A stretch of DNA of 64,000 nt from Hyparrhenia diplandra (taxonomy: Eukaryota; Streptophyta; Magnoliopsida; Poales; Poaceae). Made by a program: the position numbers and the translations under genes. Each line of letters opens with the position of its first letter. Within the stretch, counting starts at the first letter, position 1. Under the pieces are notes generated by a model, which worked only from the letters and a program-made list of their open reading frames with translations, ran no database searches and had not been told where the DNA came from. Positions 1 to 11,583 of this stretch are shown here, piece by piece. Where the stretch lies: positions 99,068 to 163,067 of the forward strand of contig JADLZK010010864.1 in the NCBI GenBank assembly GCA_015847255.1. The letters run 5' to 3'.

Positions 1-1645
1 GTGGGATGTAAACTTAGCATCATTATCCATAGTGGAGTTAATCTCACCGGGATATGTACTCAAGGTATACCACTCATTTCTAGGCATTACCTATACACTA
101 GTCTGGTCACCCTAGCAATAACGCTCAAAGAAATGCGGGCATGGTACTCTTGATTGGCCTTGATAAAAGAATAAACATGATATGCAAAGCGTTTACGGAT
201 AGAAATACCAATTGTAGCACTTCACCGAGTAATCGGGTATCGTATTTATATTTTACCACGAGGGAAGGGAGTCTATGGAAAGGTAGAGAGAAAAGGATGT
301 CTAATGATTTATATTGTGATTTAGTTATGAGATCCACCTTACAGTATTGTAATGCAGAGTTGCCATAAGTATCTAACATTACTCAACAGGATAAGTCACA
401 GGATAAAGATAATAATAATAATGATAAATACCCAAGTCTAAGATCATCATAAGCCACTAGTGTCATACGAGCTATTAACATGTTATTGAAAGAATAGAAT
501 GAATATTTCTAAGATACTCCTAATCATATATGTAAATGAATACTACAATTAGTGCAATATATCTAGCTATCATGGCAAGGTTGGATTACTTCTACACATG
601 GCAAGCATTACCAATAACAACCAAGGGCTAAACTTGATTATTACCGTAATAATAAACTCGACTAGTCCTACATTCTGAGGGTGGATTCCAAAGGACTCAA
701 CAGTCCTACCGTCACTCCCGCGATCTACCACACGGCCGGAATGTAGGGTGCAATTGCGATAAACGTTGTATAAACACCACGTTTACACATTGCTTATCAC
801 CCACATAGTGATCATCTATATGGATGCTATACAATTCCATGCATAAAATATAAAGCAATCTTACTAAACTAAACATATAATCATAGCAAGCATAAACACA
901 TATCAATAAGAATATAATAATTATATAGATCAAAGCTATAACAATTGTATTCTAAATATAAGAGTACTTACAGATTGAATACAAGAGAGAAGTCTCAAGA
1001 ACGATGATCCTTGCTACTTCTTGACTATCGGGAACTCAAGATGAACTTGATCTTCAACTAGAACTAGCTAGATAGCTAATTGCTTCTAGTATGAACTAGG
1101 GCTTAGGTCTAGACTTATTTGGACTAGATGGGTATGAGTTGATGAATGAGTATGATAATGAAATTGTTATCGACCCGGGTCATTTGGTCTTCTTATATAG
1201 TACTTGGCGATGAACGTCAACCCTTGGATCAAACCGACCCTTCAAAGAACGGTGTAGAAACAACCTCAATGTCGGTAGTAAACCGACCTAGAAAGGAGAG
1301 ACCGAGCGGGGGGTGGCCCACGGGGCGGCCGGCCTAGTTGGACCGGGGCGCGCCAGGTGGCATGCCACCGGCGCCCCGCCTCTTTTCGGTGTCCCTCGGT
1401 ATCTTCTAGAATGTTTTAGTTCACTTTTTCGGGTTGAGTTGCTTTCGGTTAAGTCTTGTCTTTATATGCCTTGTATATTCCGGAACTTTCTCCATCTTTC
1501 TCTCGCAATTATCTATCAAGTCCCCGGAAAGTCACGTAATACCAAAACTCGTGGAATTATGTTAGTTAGACCCCTAGACTTATGTTTGGTCTTTAACTTG
1601 AGCCCTTATTTCATGTTATTTGTCTTATAATATTATGCTATAACA
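1..1645 (-). mobile_element. LTR of an Athila-like Gypsy element, cut by window start
   Basis: Read on the minus strand, this stretch begins with TG at 1645 and has a TATA box (CTATATAAGA, 1191-1200) about 450 bases in, as expected for an LTR U3 region. Its 661-739 segment (minus strand) resembles the end part of the LTR of the Athila-like element at 47.6-56.3 kb: both have a GTGTGGTAGATCG word followed by TTGAGTCCTTTG. No reading frame inside looks like a protein. The far end lies outside the window, so a solo LTR cannot be told from one end of a full element. Confidence 0.6.
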
Positions 1646-1654
1646 GGTGTCAAC

Positions 1655-1945
1655 AACAATTTGTTTAAAAGAACGAGCGGCCGCTTCATCCATGATTGGA
1701 GTGTGGTCGGCATCCATCCAGATTGTGGTTTGGTCTTCTTTGCTGAGTATTGGAATCATAAACTGATCTCATACGACATGGATAAGAAGGAAGTGCATGT
1801 CGTCTGCAGCATCTACATGGCTATCGCCGCCGTATTATCCCATATGTTCCTTATTTTGTGCGCGGTCGAGGCGTTCGCTAAGAATCTCTCGAAATTGTTG
1901 CTTATGGGATACTTGGTGGGATATCCAATAGAAATTTAATCTTTC
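1655..1945 (+). pseudogene. F-box-associated domain C-terminal fragment
   Basis: The translation contains VVGIHPDCGLVF and YWNHKLISYDMDKKE, which match the C-terminal part of the intact F-box proteins in this window (IVAIHPD, HWNHKLVSYDLDSKEL). Only the last ~60 residues of the family are present and the frame then drifts, with no F-box upstream because the LTR ends at 1645. It is a truncated relic. The same fragment is repeated just downstream (2310-2560). Confidence 0.7.
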
Positions 1946-2800
1946 AAGAATGGAGCGGCTAGCGCCTAGCGGCTTGTGTAGATCTACAAGAACTAGGTGA
2001 TGCATTCTGCTGCTTCTTTATGTATCCCTTCTAATGCTTTAGGTTCAGTTAACACTGCGAACTAATTGATGCAAGCTAGGCTTTAGGTGTGCTAGCTATC
2101 TAAATGAATGAATGTTGTTGCCCGACGATGATGATTTCCATTGAAGTTGAAGTGTTTTTTCCCCATGTTCGCGGAATTATAATAATCGTCTTATATTCCT
2201 AGATCTATGTTTGTGTCACAATGGATTACGCTTCCTTGGTCCTTTCTCTTTTTTCCTTATTCTAAGGCCAGGTGCCAGAAAAATGGGTCCTGAGGGACAA
2301 TCTGAGCTTCTCCTAGCTGTTTGGAAGAATGAGCGGCCATTGCCACATAGACTGGAATGTGGTCGGCATTCATCCATATTGTATTTGGTCTTCTTTGTTC
2401 CCCGCTAGAACCAGAAGATGTTATCATATGACATGGATAGGAAGGAAGTGCATGATCTCTATGGACATGGCAATCAGTCTGTTACCCCATATGTTCCTTA
2501 TTTCACGAGTCAGCAAATGCTTACTAGTAAGCACTGAAATTGGTGCTTGTGGCATGCTCTGTGGGATGTTGAACAAGATTTGGATCTTCCAAGTACATGT
2601 ATGGAGCACCCAGCAACTTGGATAAATCATTAGATCTACTAGAATTAGATGATGTGTTTTGCTGGTTCATTATGTATCTCTTCTGATGCATTATGCAAGC
2701 TAGCTTAGTTATGCTAGTTCTCCAAATGAATGCTGTTGGCCAACTTGTGATATGATCTCTGTTGAAGTTATATATATTTCTTTTTTTAAGATCTGCAGAA
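1661..2800 (+). repeat. Direct duplication of F-box tail plus 3' flank
   Basis: About 540 bases (1661-2200) are repeated in diverged form at about 2316-2800. Both halves hold the F-box tail fragment, then a flank with an ACTAGGTGATGC/ATTAGATGATGT word, an ATGTATC-CTTCT word, TGCAAGCTAG and AAATGAATG...GTTG. This is a local tandem duplication older than the indels that separate the copies. Confidence 0.6.
2310..2560 (+). pseudogene. Second F-box tail fragment, more decayed
   Basis: WNVVGIHPY matches the same F-box-associated segment as the upstream copy, but the following residues are out of frame; the CATATGACATGGATAGGAAG word restores the homology in another frame. The conserved CCCCATATGTTCC segment at the gene end is still visible near 2485. 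It is non-functional and lacks the N-terminal two thirds of the family. Confidence 0.6.
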
Positions 2801-4873
2801 TTATAACAACCTTGAATGTTTGATTCTTTTCTTTCTACATACCCTACTAGCAAATAATTACTATCTATTCACGATGGATGTATTTTTCTCTGTCCTTTTC
2901 ATGTTCTTTTTAGGCTGAATGAACAAATGTGTATTCCATATGTTGCATGTGATGTTTGTATCAGGAAGTTTTAGACTGAAAAGCTAGCTGTGTTTAGTTG
3001 ATGTTAGTTTCATGATAGACAGATTGTTGATTTAGTTGAGGTCCTGCTTCAATTGGTGTTTTGTGTAATGGAGAATTTTATTGAAATATGAACCAGACAA
3101 AAAAATCCTTGTTAAAATATGAAATTTTGGAGGAATCCTTCACTAGCGAGTGGGATTCTCTTTACAGAAAACAGAGTGGTTTAAGCCTTTAAGGTACACA
3201 GTTCTGGCAGCTCGGTTCTCTTGTGATGCCTCAGTGTACATGTTAATACACTGCTGGCATGGGAAAAATTTACACCTATGGATGTCACATTTCTTTTTTT
3301 GCTCCATAGCTGACGTTTTTCATTATGCTGCTGGAGAACGACTGGTTCATTGTAATTGGAGACTTCTGTCAGAAAGAGAACTTGCTTATTGGTGCAGATT
3401 ACGCTCTTTGAGCATTGACAGTTATTGTTCTTTGACACAACAATCTGCAGCTGAGCTTCTGTACAACAGTACTAATGAGTTGTGTATACTCTGCATTATA
3501 ATACTTGAGAACTTTGAAGGTGCTTCACCAGTGACTCTACCAATAGGTTAGACCTTTTTTTTTTTCTAAGAAGGTTCAAATTTTGGATATTCTCCAAGTT
3601 AAGCTGTAGGATGCTGAAAGCACAGTAAACAGAAATGAAACTCCATTTCATACATTGTCACCTTCTTTGCATGGCTCAGGTTTGTACCGAAAGAATCTTT
3701 GGTTGTGAGCCCTTGATGTGCATGCAATTTGAGCTAGGATGTCAAACTTCCTACAGTTTGACAAATTCGAGTATTTAATTATCTGTCCGTCTTATGAGGG
3801 GAACAAAATAGTCATCTGAAGATGAAAACTTTGGAACAACCAAAACCATTGGGATCAAGAAGGAAGCGCAACAGATATAGTAGTGTGCTTGATCTTGAAT
3901 GCAGTTCTCTGTGAATGGATAGATCGATCTTCTCAATTCCTTGTAATTCAGTTGATTGACGAAAAAATTTCAGGAGCCTTGATCAGGCTATATCCTCGGG
4001 TGAAAAAGTTGCTACTTGAACGAAAAAAATTTATGAATAATTGTACGTAACAATTGCATTGGTGTTTGACTCCTAATGACGCTTCTACATACTCCGACTA
4101 ATTATAGTAAGATAAGATAACAACAGCTTGTAGTACCAAGTAAATACAAAATGAATATGTCAATATTTGAATAATTTTAAACTAGAGACTATAAAATAGA
4201 AACATGATCATAGAAATAAAGTAAAGCTAGTTTCAGCGGCAAAGATTTTATAAGATTTATTGAGATATTAGGATTTTCAATTGAATCTTTTTTCATGTAA
4301 ACAATCACTAGTTATCAAATGAATTCGGTTTCCTGACTCATTATGATTTTATAGCTTGTGTTGAAGATATGTGATGCTACTCTTTAGTGTTTTAGAACTA
4401 TAATAAATATACTTGCGCATTTTTTTATTATCGCTTTACTTTTAGTTTGTGAGAGAAGGATGAAAAAATTGGTGAAGAGAATTTTAACTCTTTTAATATT
4501 ACGTCGTAGAATAGATATAGATATATAGATCTAATGTCTCTTGTCCTAATCCTAAACAACATCATCGGTTGACATTGATGAAGTCTTTTTTTTTTTTTTT
4601 TTTTTTTGAGGAGAAACATTGATGCAAGTTCCTGGGTTGGGCCCTGATGGGCCTCACCTGTTGCCTCTGCAACGTTCCTGGGTTGGGCCCTGGCAATTGA
4701 GTCTATCAACACAACACACTCTGAAACCCGTGGGCTAAATCGGCCCAACAATTCCCCTAGGTTCGGTCCATTAGCCACCCGGTTCGATCCATCACCAACA
4801 GCTTCGTTCATCTCCTCACCGCCGCCGGCTCGTGCGACAGCGACCCACACAGCCACAGCCACACAGGTCACTC
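2801..4873. other. Intergenic, AT-rich; no supported gene
   Basis: No convincing coding region was seen. The 133-codon open frame at 3150-3551 matches nothing recognised. A 22-base T run (4586-4607) lies between two ACATTGATG copies (4572-4580, 4616-4624), as a bare poly(A) retro-insertion would leave. A GTTCCTGGGTTGGGCCCTG word is repeated at about 4628 and 4674. The last 200 bases become GC-rich and are probably promoter or leader of the next gene. Confidence 0.4.
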
Positions 4874-5623
4874 ATGGACGGCCGCTACCGCCACCACCGC
4901 CGCCGACGTGGGCATCACCGAGAAGCACAGTCGCCGCCGCCGCCTTCTCCAGGAGAGCCCTCGCCGCTGGAATCCAGCGTTCTCAGGTCCGCCCTCGTTC
5001 CTTACCCTAACCCTCGATCCATGCCTCTCTTCAATTCCCCTTGTTTAAGTTCCGTTGGGTAGATAGATGTGGACAGAGATTGAAGCAAGGAGCAGGTAGG
5101 GAGCCCATATTACCCTGCGTCAAGCAATAGGGGCCTATTTGGTACAGCTTATAAGCTGCTTATGGCCAAAATAAGCTGAAATCAATAGCCAAACGTTCCG
5201 CTTTTCAGCAGATAATTCTTTCTGGCCAAGCTTATTTCCACAGCTCCCGTTTGTACTAAAAAGTAGAAGCTGGATCAGACCAGATTATTTTGATTGCTGC
5301 TTTTACTCTATCTGGGAAGCGACGGATTCATTAATGGGCATACCCTTGTGATGCTGCCTAAATAAAATGCTCACTGAAACTAGAGTTGTTAAAGCATATC
5401 AGTTGTGTTGCCATGGAATACCATTTACTTGACCTCCGAGCTTTCTTAAGTTTTTTTTGGGGGTACTGGGTTACTGTATTCTTGCGTCTCCTACAATATC
5501 CTTATCCAAGTTCAGATAAATTAGTGCCTTGTAGTAACCTTTAGTAAATCATGTGGTTCTTGTTTCATGATAGCACAGGATCGAGGAAGGGCTCAGCAGA
5601 TGGAACTGTTAAAATTTGAAAAA

Positions 5624-5652
5624 CTAGCAGGAACCCCGCGCAGTTGCGCGGG
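5624..5652 (-). mobile_element. Helitron-type 3' terminus
   Basis: On the minus strand a GC-rich hairpin (arms 5635-5642 and 5645-5652, CCCGCGCA/TGCGCGGG) is followed after a short spacer by CTAG and then T. This is the plant Helitron 3'-end signature (hairpin, then CTRR, inserted before T). The element would extend to the right inside the intron. Its other end was not found, so its length is unknown. Confidence 0.5.
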
Positions 5653-6960
5653 CTAGCAATCTGTAGCATATATTTTTTTTCATAAAAACAGGAATACATT
5701 TGACACATTAGTATTCTTAGATACTGCCACAGTGCCACCTCTGACATTCATATTTCACAATCTTATCATCATAAAATTCAATGTGGTTATTCGAAACTAA
5801 GAATGTCTAAGTTCTTGCTCATGCTTAGGCAATCTGAGATGTATTGTGCATGGAATATCTGGCTATCACTGTGGGATAAAATGAAAAGGCATGAGGTAAA
5901 TGTCAATTAGCAAATAATAAATAAATAAATAAAGAAATGGCAAGAGGGGTGACAGAAGTATGCAACATGTATATTAGTGGTCGGCATCGACAAAACGCTG
6001 CCTTTTTAATAGAAAATATCCTTATAAATCAAAAGAGATGATTTATTGTATTCAGGAGGTCATATATGTTACTCTTTTAGTTGAACTGTATTGAGCATGA
6101 CTGAAACAACTAAAGAAATGACATAGATCAATGCTGGACTGTAAATTTGACGATGGGGGACGGAGTGTGCAGCGACGGGCGTCCGAGGCGGTGCACGGGG
6201 AGGCATGGGGCACCGCGCAGGTGAGCACGGAGAGTGGCACGGTGGAGGATTCTTCCACTTTTTTTTTTGGTCGAGGCGGAAGAAGGCTGAAGGGATAATG
6301 GGCACGGGCAGCAGGGAGCACAGTGTCGGTGGGGGCTGGGTTTTACTGGAAGGTTCGCTGCAGCTGCTGCTGTGGTGGCCGTCAATCGCAAATCCAAGGG
6401 ACACAAATAGCAGGTGACGTGGCCTGGCGAGGAGACAGGAAATGTAGTATAGGAATAAGGATAATGGTAGATTCTTAGCTTGAACCAATTCGTAGTTTTC
6501 TGAGATTTAACAAAGGCCAAGGTGTATTTCAGCTGCTCAATGTACCAGTTGCCCCTGGATAGCTTAAACTGTCCTGATAATAACAGAAACTTATTTTCCT
6601 TTTTAAAGTAACATCAAATTCTCATTGCTTGATGAGTTGATTTTTTATGTCTTTGTGGTACCTGATTCAAAGTACTGTCCCCATCATGAGATGGAAAAAA
6701 AATACATGGATTCCTCAGGCTACTAAGAAATATATCTATGCTGATGTGCAAGTTGTGGGTGGTACTGTCATACTTTGCTTTGCTTGATGTTTGGCAAGTG
6801 CAAACTGTAGGTGGTATTGTCGTACTTTGCTTTGCTTGATGTTTGGCAAACTTCTATACATCCTATTCTGGTGTTTAATGAAATGGATATTCCTTATCTG
6901 CCTTGATCACAGCAAGAGCATTTTGAATATTTAACATTTTGTTATTTGTGATATTCATCC
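5653..6960. other. Intron interior, probable Helitron body
   Basis: Mixed AT-rich sequence with one GC-rich patch (6150-6420) that has open frames on both strands, none recognised. A diverged repeat of ...GTGGTA(C/T)TGTC(A/G)TACTTTGCTTTGCTTGATGTTTGGCAA... occurs at about 6750 and 6810. This may be captured gene sequence inside a non-autonomous Helitron, but no donor gene was identified. Confidence 0.3.
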
Positions 6961-8190
6961 CAGTAATCAGTTTGCTGTGTTTGACAGGGAAGTCGCCGTT
7001 GCAGAAAGCTCATCCAAGAAAACCTGCCATGCCTTAAGCTCTACCCGCTCTTCCACACCTAGCACTGATGTTTGGGCAGATCTCCTGGACAGCCTGCTTC
7101 TCCAAATAATTGTCCTCGTCAGCTCATTCCATGACCTCCTTGCTTTCATTGGCACCTGCCGTTCTTGGCGCGCTGTGCTCTCTTCCCTCCCACCCGCATT
7201 TGCCTTCAACATCCCACCTCTCCACGTTCGACCAGATTTTGGTTGTGATTCTCATCCCCATCTCAGTTATGTCAAGCACAGCCTTTTATCCGATATCCAT
7301 TGGCAGCTCGTTGATCCTGCGAAACAAACCTCCTCCCTTAGGTGTGCACCATCCCAAAAGGTCAACATGCAGTATTTGGGTTGCTCATATGGTTATCTTA
7401 TCTTCTCCAAATGGGAGCAATGCCTCCTTGTTGATGTGTACAGTGGTGCTACCATGAGGCCTCCCAAACTCAAATTCTCTGACAACTGGAGTGTCTACTA
7501 TGGAACCCTTGTAGCTCCGATCAATTCAACTAATTCCCGTCTTCTATTTTTCTCAAGATCATCCATGTTCCAGTGGCAGGTTGGATCAAACTTTTGGTCT
7601 GAGCACCCTTTGCGTATCGAAAGCATTTTTCAAATCGTGTCATTCAAAGGTGAGATATTTGCCATTGACACCTTTTGAGAGGCTCCACAAAATACAATTG
7701 GAACCTCAGATGAGCATGCAGGAAGTAGCAGTTTTCTGGGATGCGGACATGTTTGTAGGCATGCTTAGTGCACCATGGTTGGTGGTCTGTGGTGACATGC
7801 TTCTCATGGTTCGCTCCTCAGTAAGCATCGATCCCGGTTCTGGATTTTCTGGAACCTTCAATATGTTTCGCCTCGACTTTCAAGTTGAACCAGCTAAGTG
7901 GGTAAAAGTGGATGATCTGGGAGACAATGCCCTCTTTGTCAGTGTTAATAGGAGGAATCCAACATTTTCTTGCATGGGTCCCGAGAAATGGGGTGGGAAA
8001 AGAAACTGTATTTACATTGCCAACCAGTATGCAGATTCTGATGAACCTTGGCATGTGGTCGGTTGGTCAGGTGGTGCATGACACAAAGTTGTGTGCTTAC
8101 AGTGCAGCAAAGGATCGAACCGGTTTCGATTGGGGGAAACGACTAAGCTTTTGGGAGCTTCCGAGTTTTGTTTATGGTGTTGGCCAGTGA

Positions 8191-9153
8191 CCAGTCCATG
8201 CTTCCCTTGGTAGTTTGGCTATTCGTGGACACCCCCTTTCCTTTGATACTGTAATATGATGTATTAGCTAGTCCTGTGGCTTTAATATTTCTGAACTTGG
8301 CATTCAATGCCCTGTACAAATTACAGATGTTAATGTTGATCTCATGATATATCAACAGAGCTTAAAGTTCATTGAAGCTGCTGATTTTTGAACTACTTTA
8401 GCATTGTTGTGCATCCATCAATTGCGTTGTGTCCAACTGTTGACATCAGTCATCAACCAGGAACTTGTTTGCTGTCTGCCCCTGTTGGTGTGGATCCAGC
8501 TGTTAGCAATTCCTGTTTTAGATATTGGTACGTTTGATGTGAGACTGAGTAAAGTCTGTTCAGTTATGGTCTAACGTTTCTCTTGCTGTGGTCCAAGAGG
8601 CAGCAGGATAGCTTGTTTAGCTGATAATCTGTGACCTTGGAAACTGACTCTGGTTCAAGGTTGCAGATTCAACGAATGAAAATCACCAAAATGAGACTGG
8701 TAGTGTGGTGTCAAGTTCAGCTTGGCTGTGCATTACTGAACAGCAGCTCTGATTTTTGGTTGAATAATGGAAAGAGCAAAACTGGCCTTTAAGTTTAGAT
8801 CATGGCAGTTATGCTCTTTCTTTTTTGATCTTTGGTTGTCTACTTCATTGTTCGTTCAATCGTTCTTTAGCTGTCTAAAATGAACGCAGGGCCAACTCAT
8901 GATGATTTGTGACTATGCTTTGATGTCAGACAACTGCAAGTAGATTGATGCCCCGAATTTACAAATTTGATTTCCAAAATCAAACAACATTTTCCAATAC
9001 CTTATCTAATCTCTGAAATCTCCTTCCAACCAAAATGCAGACCTACTAAACAGTTCCAACAACAACAAGAACACTAGAGCGCAGAGACCGTTCCATCTAC
9101 AAACCTACAGATCCATCTACTGAACATCACGGCGTTGATGGAAGGAACCCCAT
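8191..9153. other. 3' flank of DUF295 gene; nothing else seen
   Basis: About 960 bases with no protein-like frame. The first part is probably 3' UTR of the F-box/DUF295 gene. No repeat termini or RNA gene were recognised. Confidence 0.4.
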
Positions 9154-9447
9154 CTACGCCTTCTTAGGCGACTTGGCGGCCTTCTTGGGCGACTTGGGTT
9201 CCTTAGCAGCAGCAGCCTTCTCAGCTACCTTCTTAGGCAGGAGCACACTATGGATGTTGGGTAGGACGCCGCCATGGGCGATGGTGACGCCAGCCAGGAG
9301 CTTGCCGAGCTCCTCGTCGTTGCGGATGGCCAGGAGGCAGGAGCACGTGGCGCGGGATGATGCGCGTCTTCTTGTTGTCCCTGGCCGCGTTGCCCGCCAG
9401 CTCCAGCACCTCGGCGGCGAGGTACTCCAGCACCTCCAGCTCCAACA
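9154..9447 (-). pseudogene. Histone H2A pseudogene, 5'-truncated
   Basis: On the minus strand the translation shows LEYLAAEVLELAGNAARDNK and KTRIIPRHV, the H2A histone-fold core, then the tail GVLPNIHSVLLPKK and SPKK repeats ending in TAG (9154-9156). The SPKK-type tail is the mark of plant H2A variants. The first half of the fold is missing upstream of about 9447, and one indel near 9340 shifts the frame between PRHV and the tail. It cannot make a nucleosomal H2A. No poly(A) tail or target duplication was found, so retroposition is not shown. Confidence 0.85.
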
Positions 9448-10501
9448 AGTTAATTATACTTTTATGGCCTTTTGGCTTCACATGAATATGGATATACTCT
9501 TCGCTGCAAGATGGTGTCTGCAGAAATCTTGGCTTCATTTCTAATTTCGTATGATTTGATGGCTCATTTTCATGAGCAGTAGTAAAGTATGTAAGTTTAC
9601 GTTACTGAATATATGAGCTCGCAATGTCTATTTTTATTTTGTAGTACCACTGAACACTTGATAAGTCAAAAAGAAGGGCCACTGGAATATGGATCGGGTG
9701 CATTTTTTTTAATATACTGTGATTGGAGTATATTAATCATGTGTAATTAATTTGTACGTTAGAAATTAAGTTGGTGAGTTTTTGCAAGCACCTGAGTAAT
9801 GTAATCATTTTTTTCCCTTTTCTTTCAAATTTTGTAGTTATCTGACAGAAGTGATGCACTTTATTGAACATGTGTTAGAGAGGCAAGCCACTGTATTACG
9901 TGTAGTTTATACAAGAGTGGGTCGGATCGTGTTGATCAAGCTTTGTAGAAGGTCATCTATCATTGATGTTGATGTCAAGTTTGACTTCTGCAAATTTTGA
10001 CTTTCCCTACAACACAGGTAAGCCCGGGACCATAAACCCTCCTCTATTTTGTAAATTCTGTATTACACCTAAGTCTTTGTGGAATGTGCATTAAGTAATT
10101 AGGAGTTGCTCGAAACTATTGTTGCATGATTACCTTGAGTTCCAGATATTTTGAGAGATTATATGTTCACCTTTTGTAAACTAATGTTACCAAGAGTTTG
10201 ACCAAATTTACTTGACAAATCTTATGATTTACCAAATCGGAAAACTATATGCCAAGTAAAAAAAATAGTTCATCTCCAAGAGTTTGATATAATTCACTCC
10301 CAAAATAAAAATCTAGGCCCACAAGTGTCATTGTTTATTGTCGGACCTTTTCTTTTCGCGGAGATAAAGAAAAACACTCTTGTCAAGTGAACACATATAA
10401 CTTTTTGAAATTAACCAAGCCCGTATATGTAAATTCTTTGTCTCTAGACGTTTTGCATCAGGACCTAGCAAAATGTCTCACCCTTTTTATTTTTCGTGCT
10501 T
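9448..10501. repeat. Upstream flank shared with the 41-kb F-box gene
   Basis: 9880-10190 is a diverged copy of 38240-38480. Shared words include GAGTG(G)GTCGGATCGTGT, TTTGACTTTCC, CATAAACCCTCC and TTGTTGCATGATTACCTTGA. The TTTTGTAAACTAATGTTA word at about 10170 recurs at about 39495. The two F-box units therefore share upstream DNA, which may itself be old retroelement sequence. No coding region is evident. Confidence 0.5.
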
Positions 10502-10915
10502 TCATTGGGGATCGATGAACTCAGTGCAGCGGACGAAAAGCGCTAGGGTTGTGGTGACGCGTGGCCGATGACGGTGGGCGATGGCAATCGGCCTAGACGG
10601 TGTCGCATTTCGAACCGTGACGCATTGGCGGCGACACAGATGGTTTCTTGGCGACCCGATCTCATGGGCGCCAATGGCTTTGCCTTCCTGTGGTGGAGTT
10701 TGTGGCGGATGCTCCGCATGCCAGTGGAAGAGGAGCACGAAGGAGGTACATGACCATGGCACAGGAGTACGCCCGGTTCCTGCAGGGTCCCACGAGGCAA
10801 AGGCTCCGCGAGCGATGACGAAGCATATATGTGTGATGGAACCTTCCTTCTCGCGCACGGGAAGGACAGAGTCGCGCCGCACAGAGGCGGATGCCAAGCA
10901 CCGGACAACTTAGTA
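10502..10915. other. GC-rich island with overlapping open frames, unrecognised
   Basis: About 410 bases are much richer in GC than their surroundings and open in several frames on both strands (up to 131 codons). None of the translations matches a family I recognise. It has no counterpart in the otherwise related upstream flank of the 41-kb F-box gene, so it looks inserted. It may be a captured gene fragment. Confidence 0.3.
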
Positions 10916-11458
10916 AATATGCCAAGTTGCTAAAAGTTACAAGTCATATGTCAAAATGTTGGAAGCATATTTTTGTCTTTTATTCAAAAAAAATTAAGGA
11001 TGACAACTCGATTCAGCAAACTACCGAAGAGATGCTCTAAATTTTAGAGGCAAGTTCAGACCACTAGAATGTCATTCCATGAGTTTTGGACTAAGAAAAA
11101 TATATCTAAAACGATTTCTTCTTCTTCTTCTTTTTTTCCTTCCACTTGTGCCCCTGGCCTTTGGTCGTTGTTTTCACGTGAAAGCACACGGACGGAACGG
11201 AGTGAGGGGAAACGGATCGAGTGAGCGGAGCGCTTCTCCTCCGACTCCGAGCGGGCGCTCCTTCGCTTCGTCTCTCCACGCCGGAGCCCGGACCCGAGCG
11301 CCACCGCCACTGCAGCGCCTCCCACTTCTTTGACTCCTGCTGTCCTGAGGTGAGACGCGAGAGGGGCGGAGCGAGAGCGTTTTGAGATTTCCCCATCTGG
11401 GCAAATACCCCCGCCGGCTAGCACCGCCGCCGTCGCCGCGGACCCTCTCCGGCAGCCG

Positions 11459-11551
11459 GTAAGTTCCCCATTCCGCCGCATTTCTCAGTCCCCGTTCTCT
11501 CTCGTTTGCATCCGTCACCTAACCTCATCTGATTCTCCTCAAAACTCGCAG
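11459..11551 (+). other. 5'-UTR intron of F-box copy 2
   Basis: GTAAGT donor at 11459 and CTCGCAG acceptor at 11551 (93 bases), 32 bases before the ATG. The same intron position is recognisable in the 17-, 32- and 41-kb copies with the flanking words CTCTCCGGCAGC and CTTGCGGCG. The GC-rich leader before it (11170-11458) is nearly the same as 40760-41070. Confidence 0.65.
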
Positions 11552-11583
11552 CTTGCGGCGCGTGTCTTCCCGGTCCCGGCTGC

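Larger units (their letters stand above)
4874..8190 (+). pseudogene. F-box / DUF295 (KIB-type) protein gene, two exons, frameshifted
   Basis: Exon 1 (4874-4986) starts MDGRYRHHRRRRG and ends at an AG|GT donor in phase 2. Exon 2 starts at 6988 after a TTTGACAG acceptor, and the join keeps the frame (…R-EVAVAESS). Exon 2 carries a degenerate F-box (VWADLLDSLLLQIIVLVSSFHD ends near 7130, then FIGTCRSWRAVLSS), a middle part with YLGCSYGYLIFS, and a C-terminal DUF295 block (GDMLLMVRSS, FRLDFQVEPAKWVKVDDLGD, CMGPEKWGGKRNCIYIAN). The family includes nuclear or cytosolic SCF receptors and KIB-type proteins; the target is unknown. An extra base in the TTTT run at about 7670 and another shift near 8070 put the protein in three frames, with the stop at 8188-8190. 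Either this is a recent pseudogene or the two +1 shifts are sequence errors. The roughly 2-kb intron holds a Helitron-type end. Confidence 0.7.

Noticed and set aside
3150..3551. 133-codon open frame as a gene
   Set aside because: No recognised motif, AT-rich non-codon-like composition, and no neighbouring exon or conserved counterpart.
4428..4871. 147-codon minus-strand frame crossing the T run
   Set aside because: It contains a lysine run encoded by the poly(A) tract and has no recognised domain; it overlaps the leader of the DUF295 gene.
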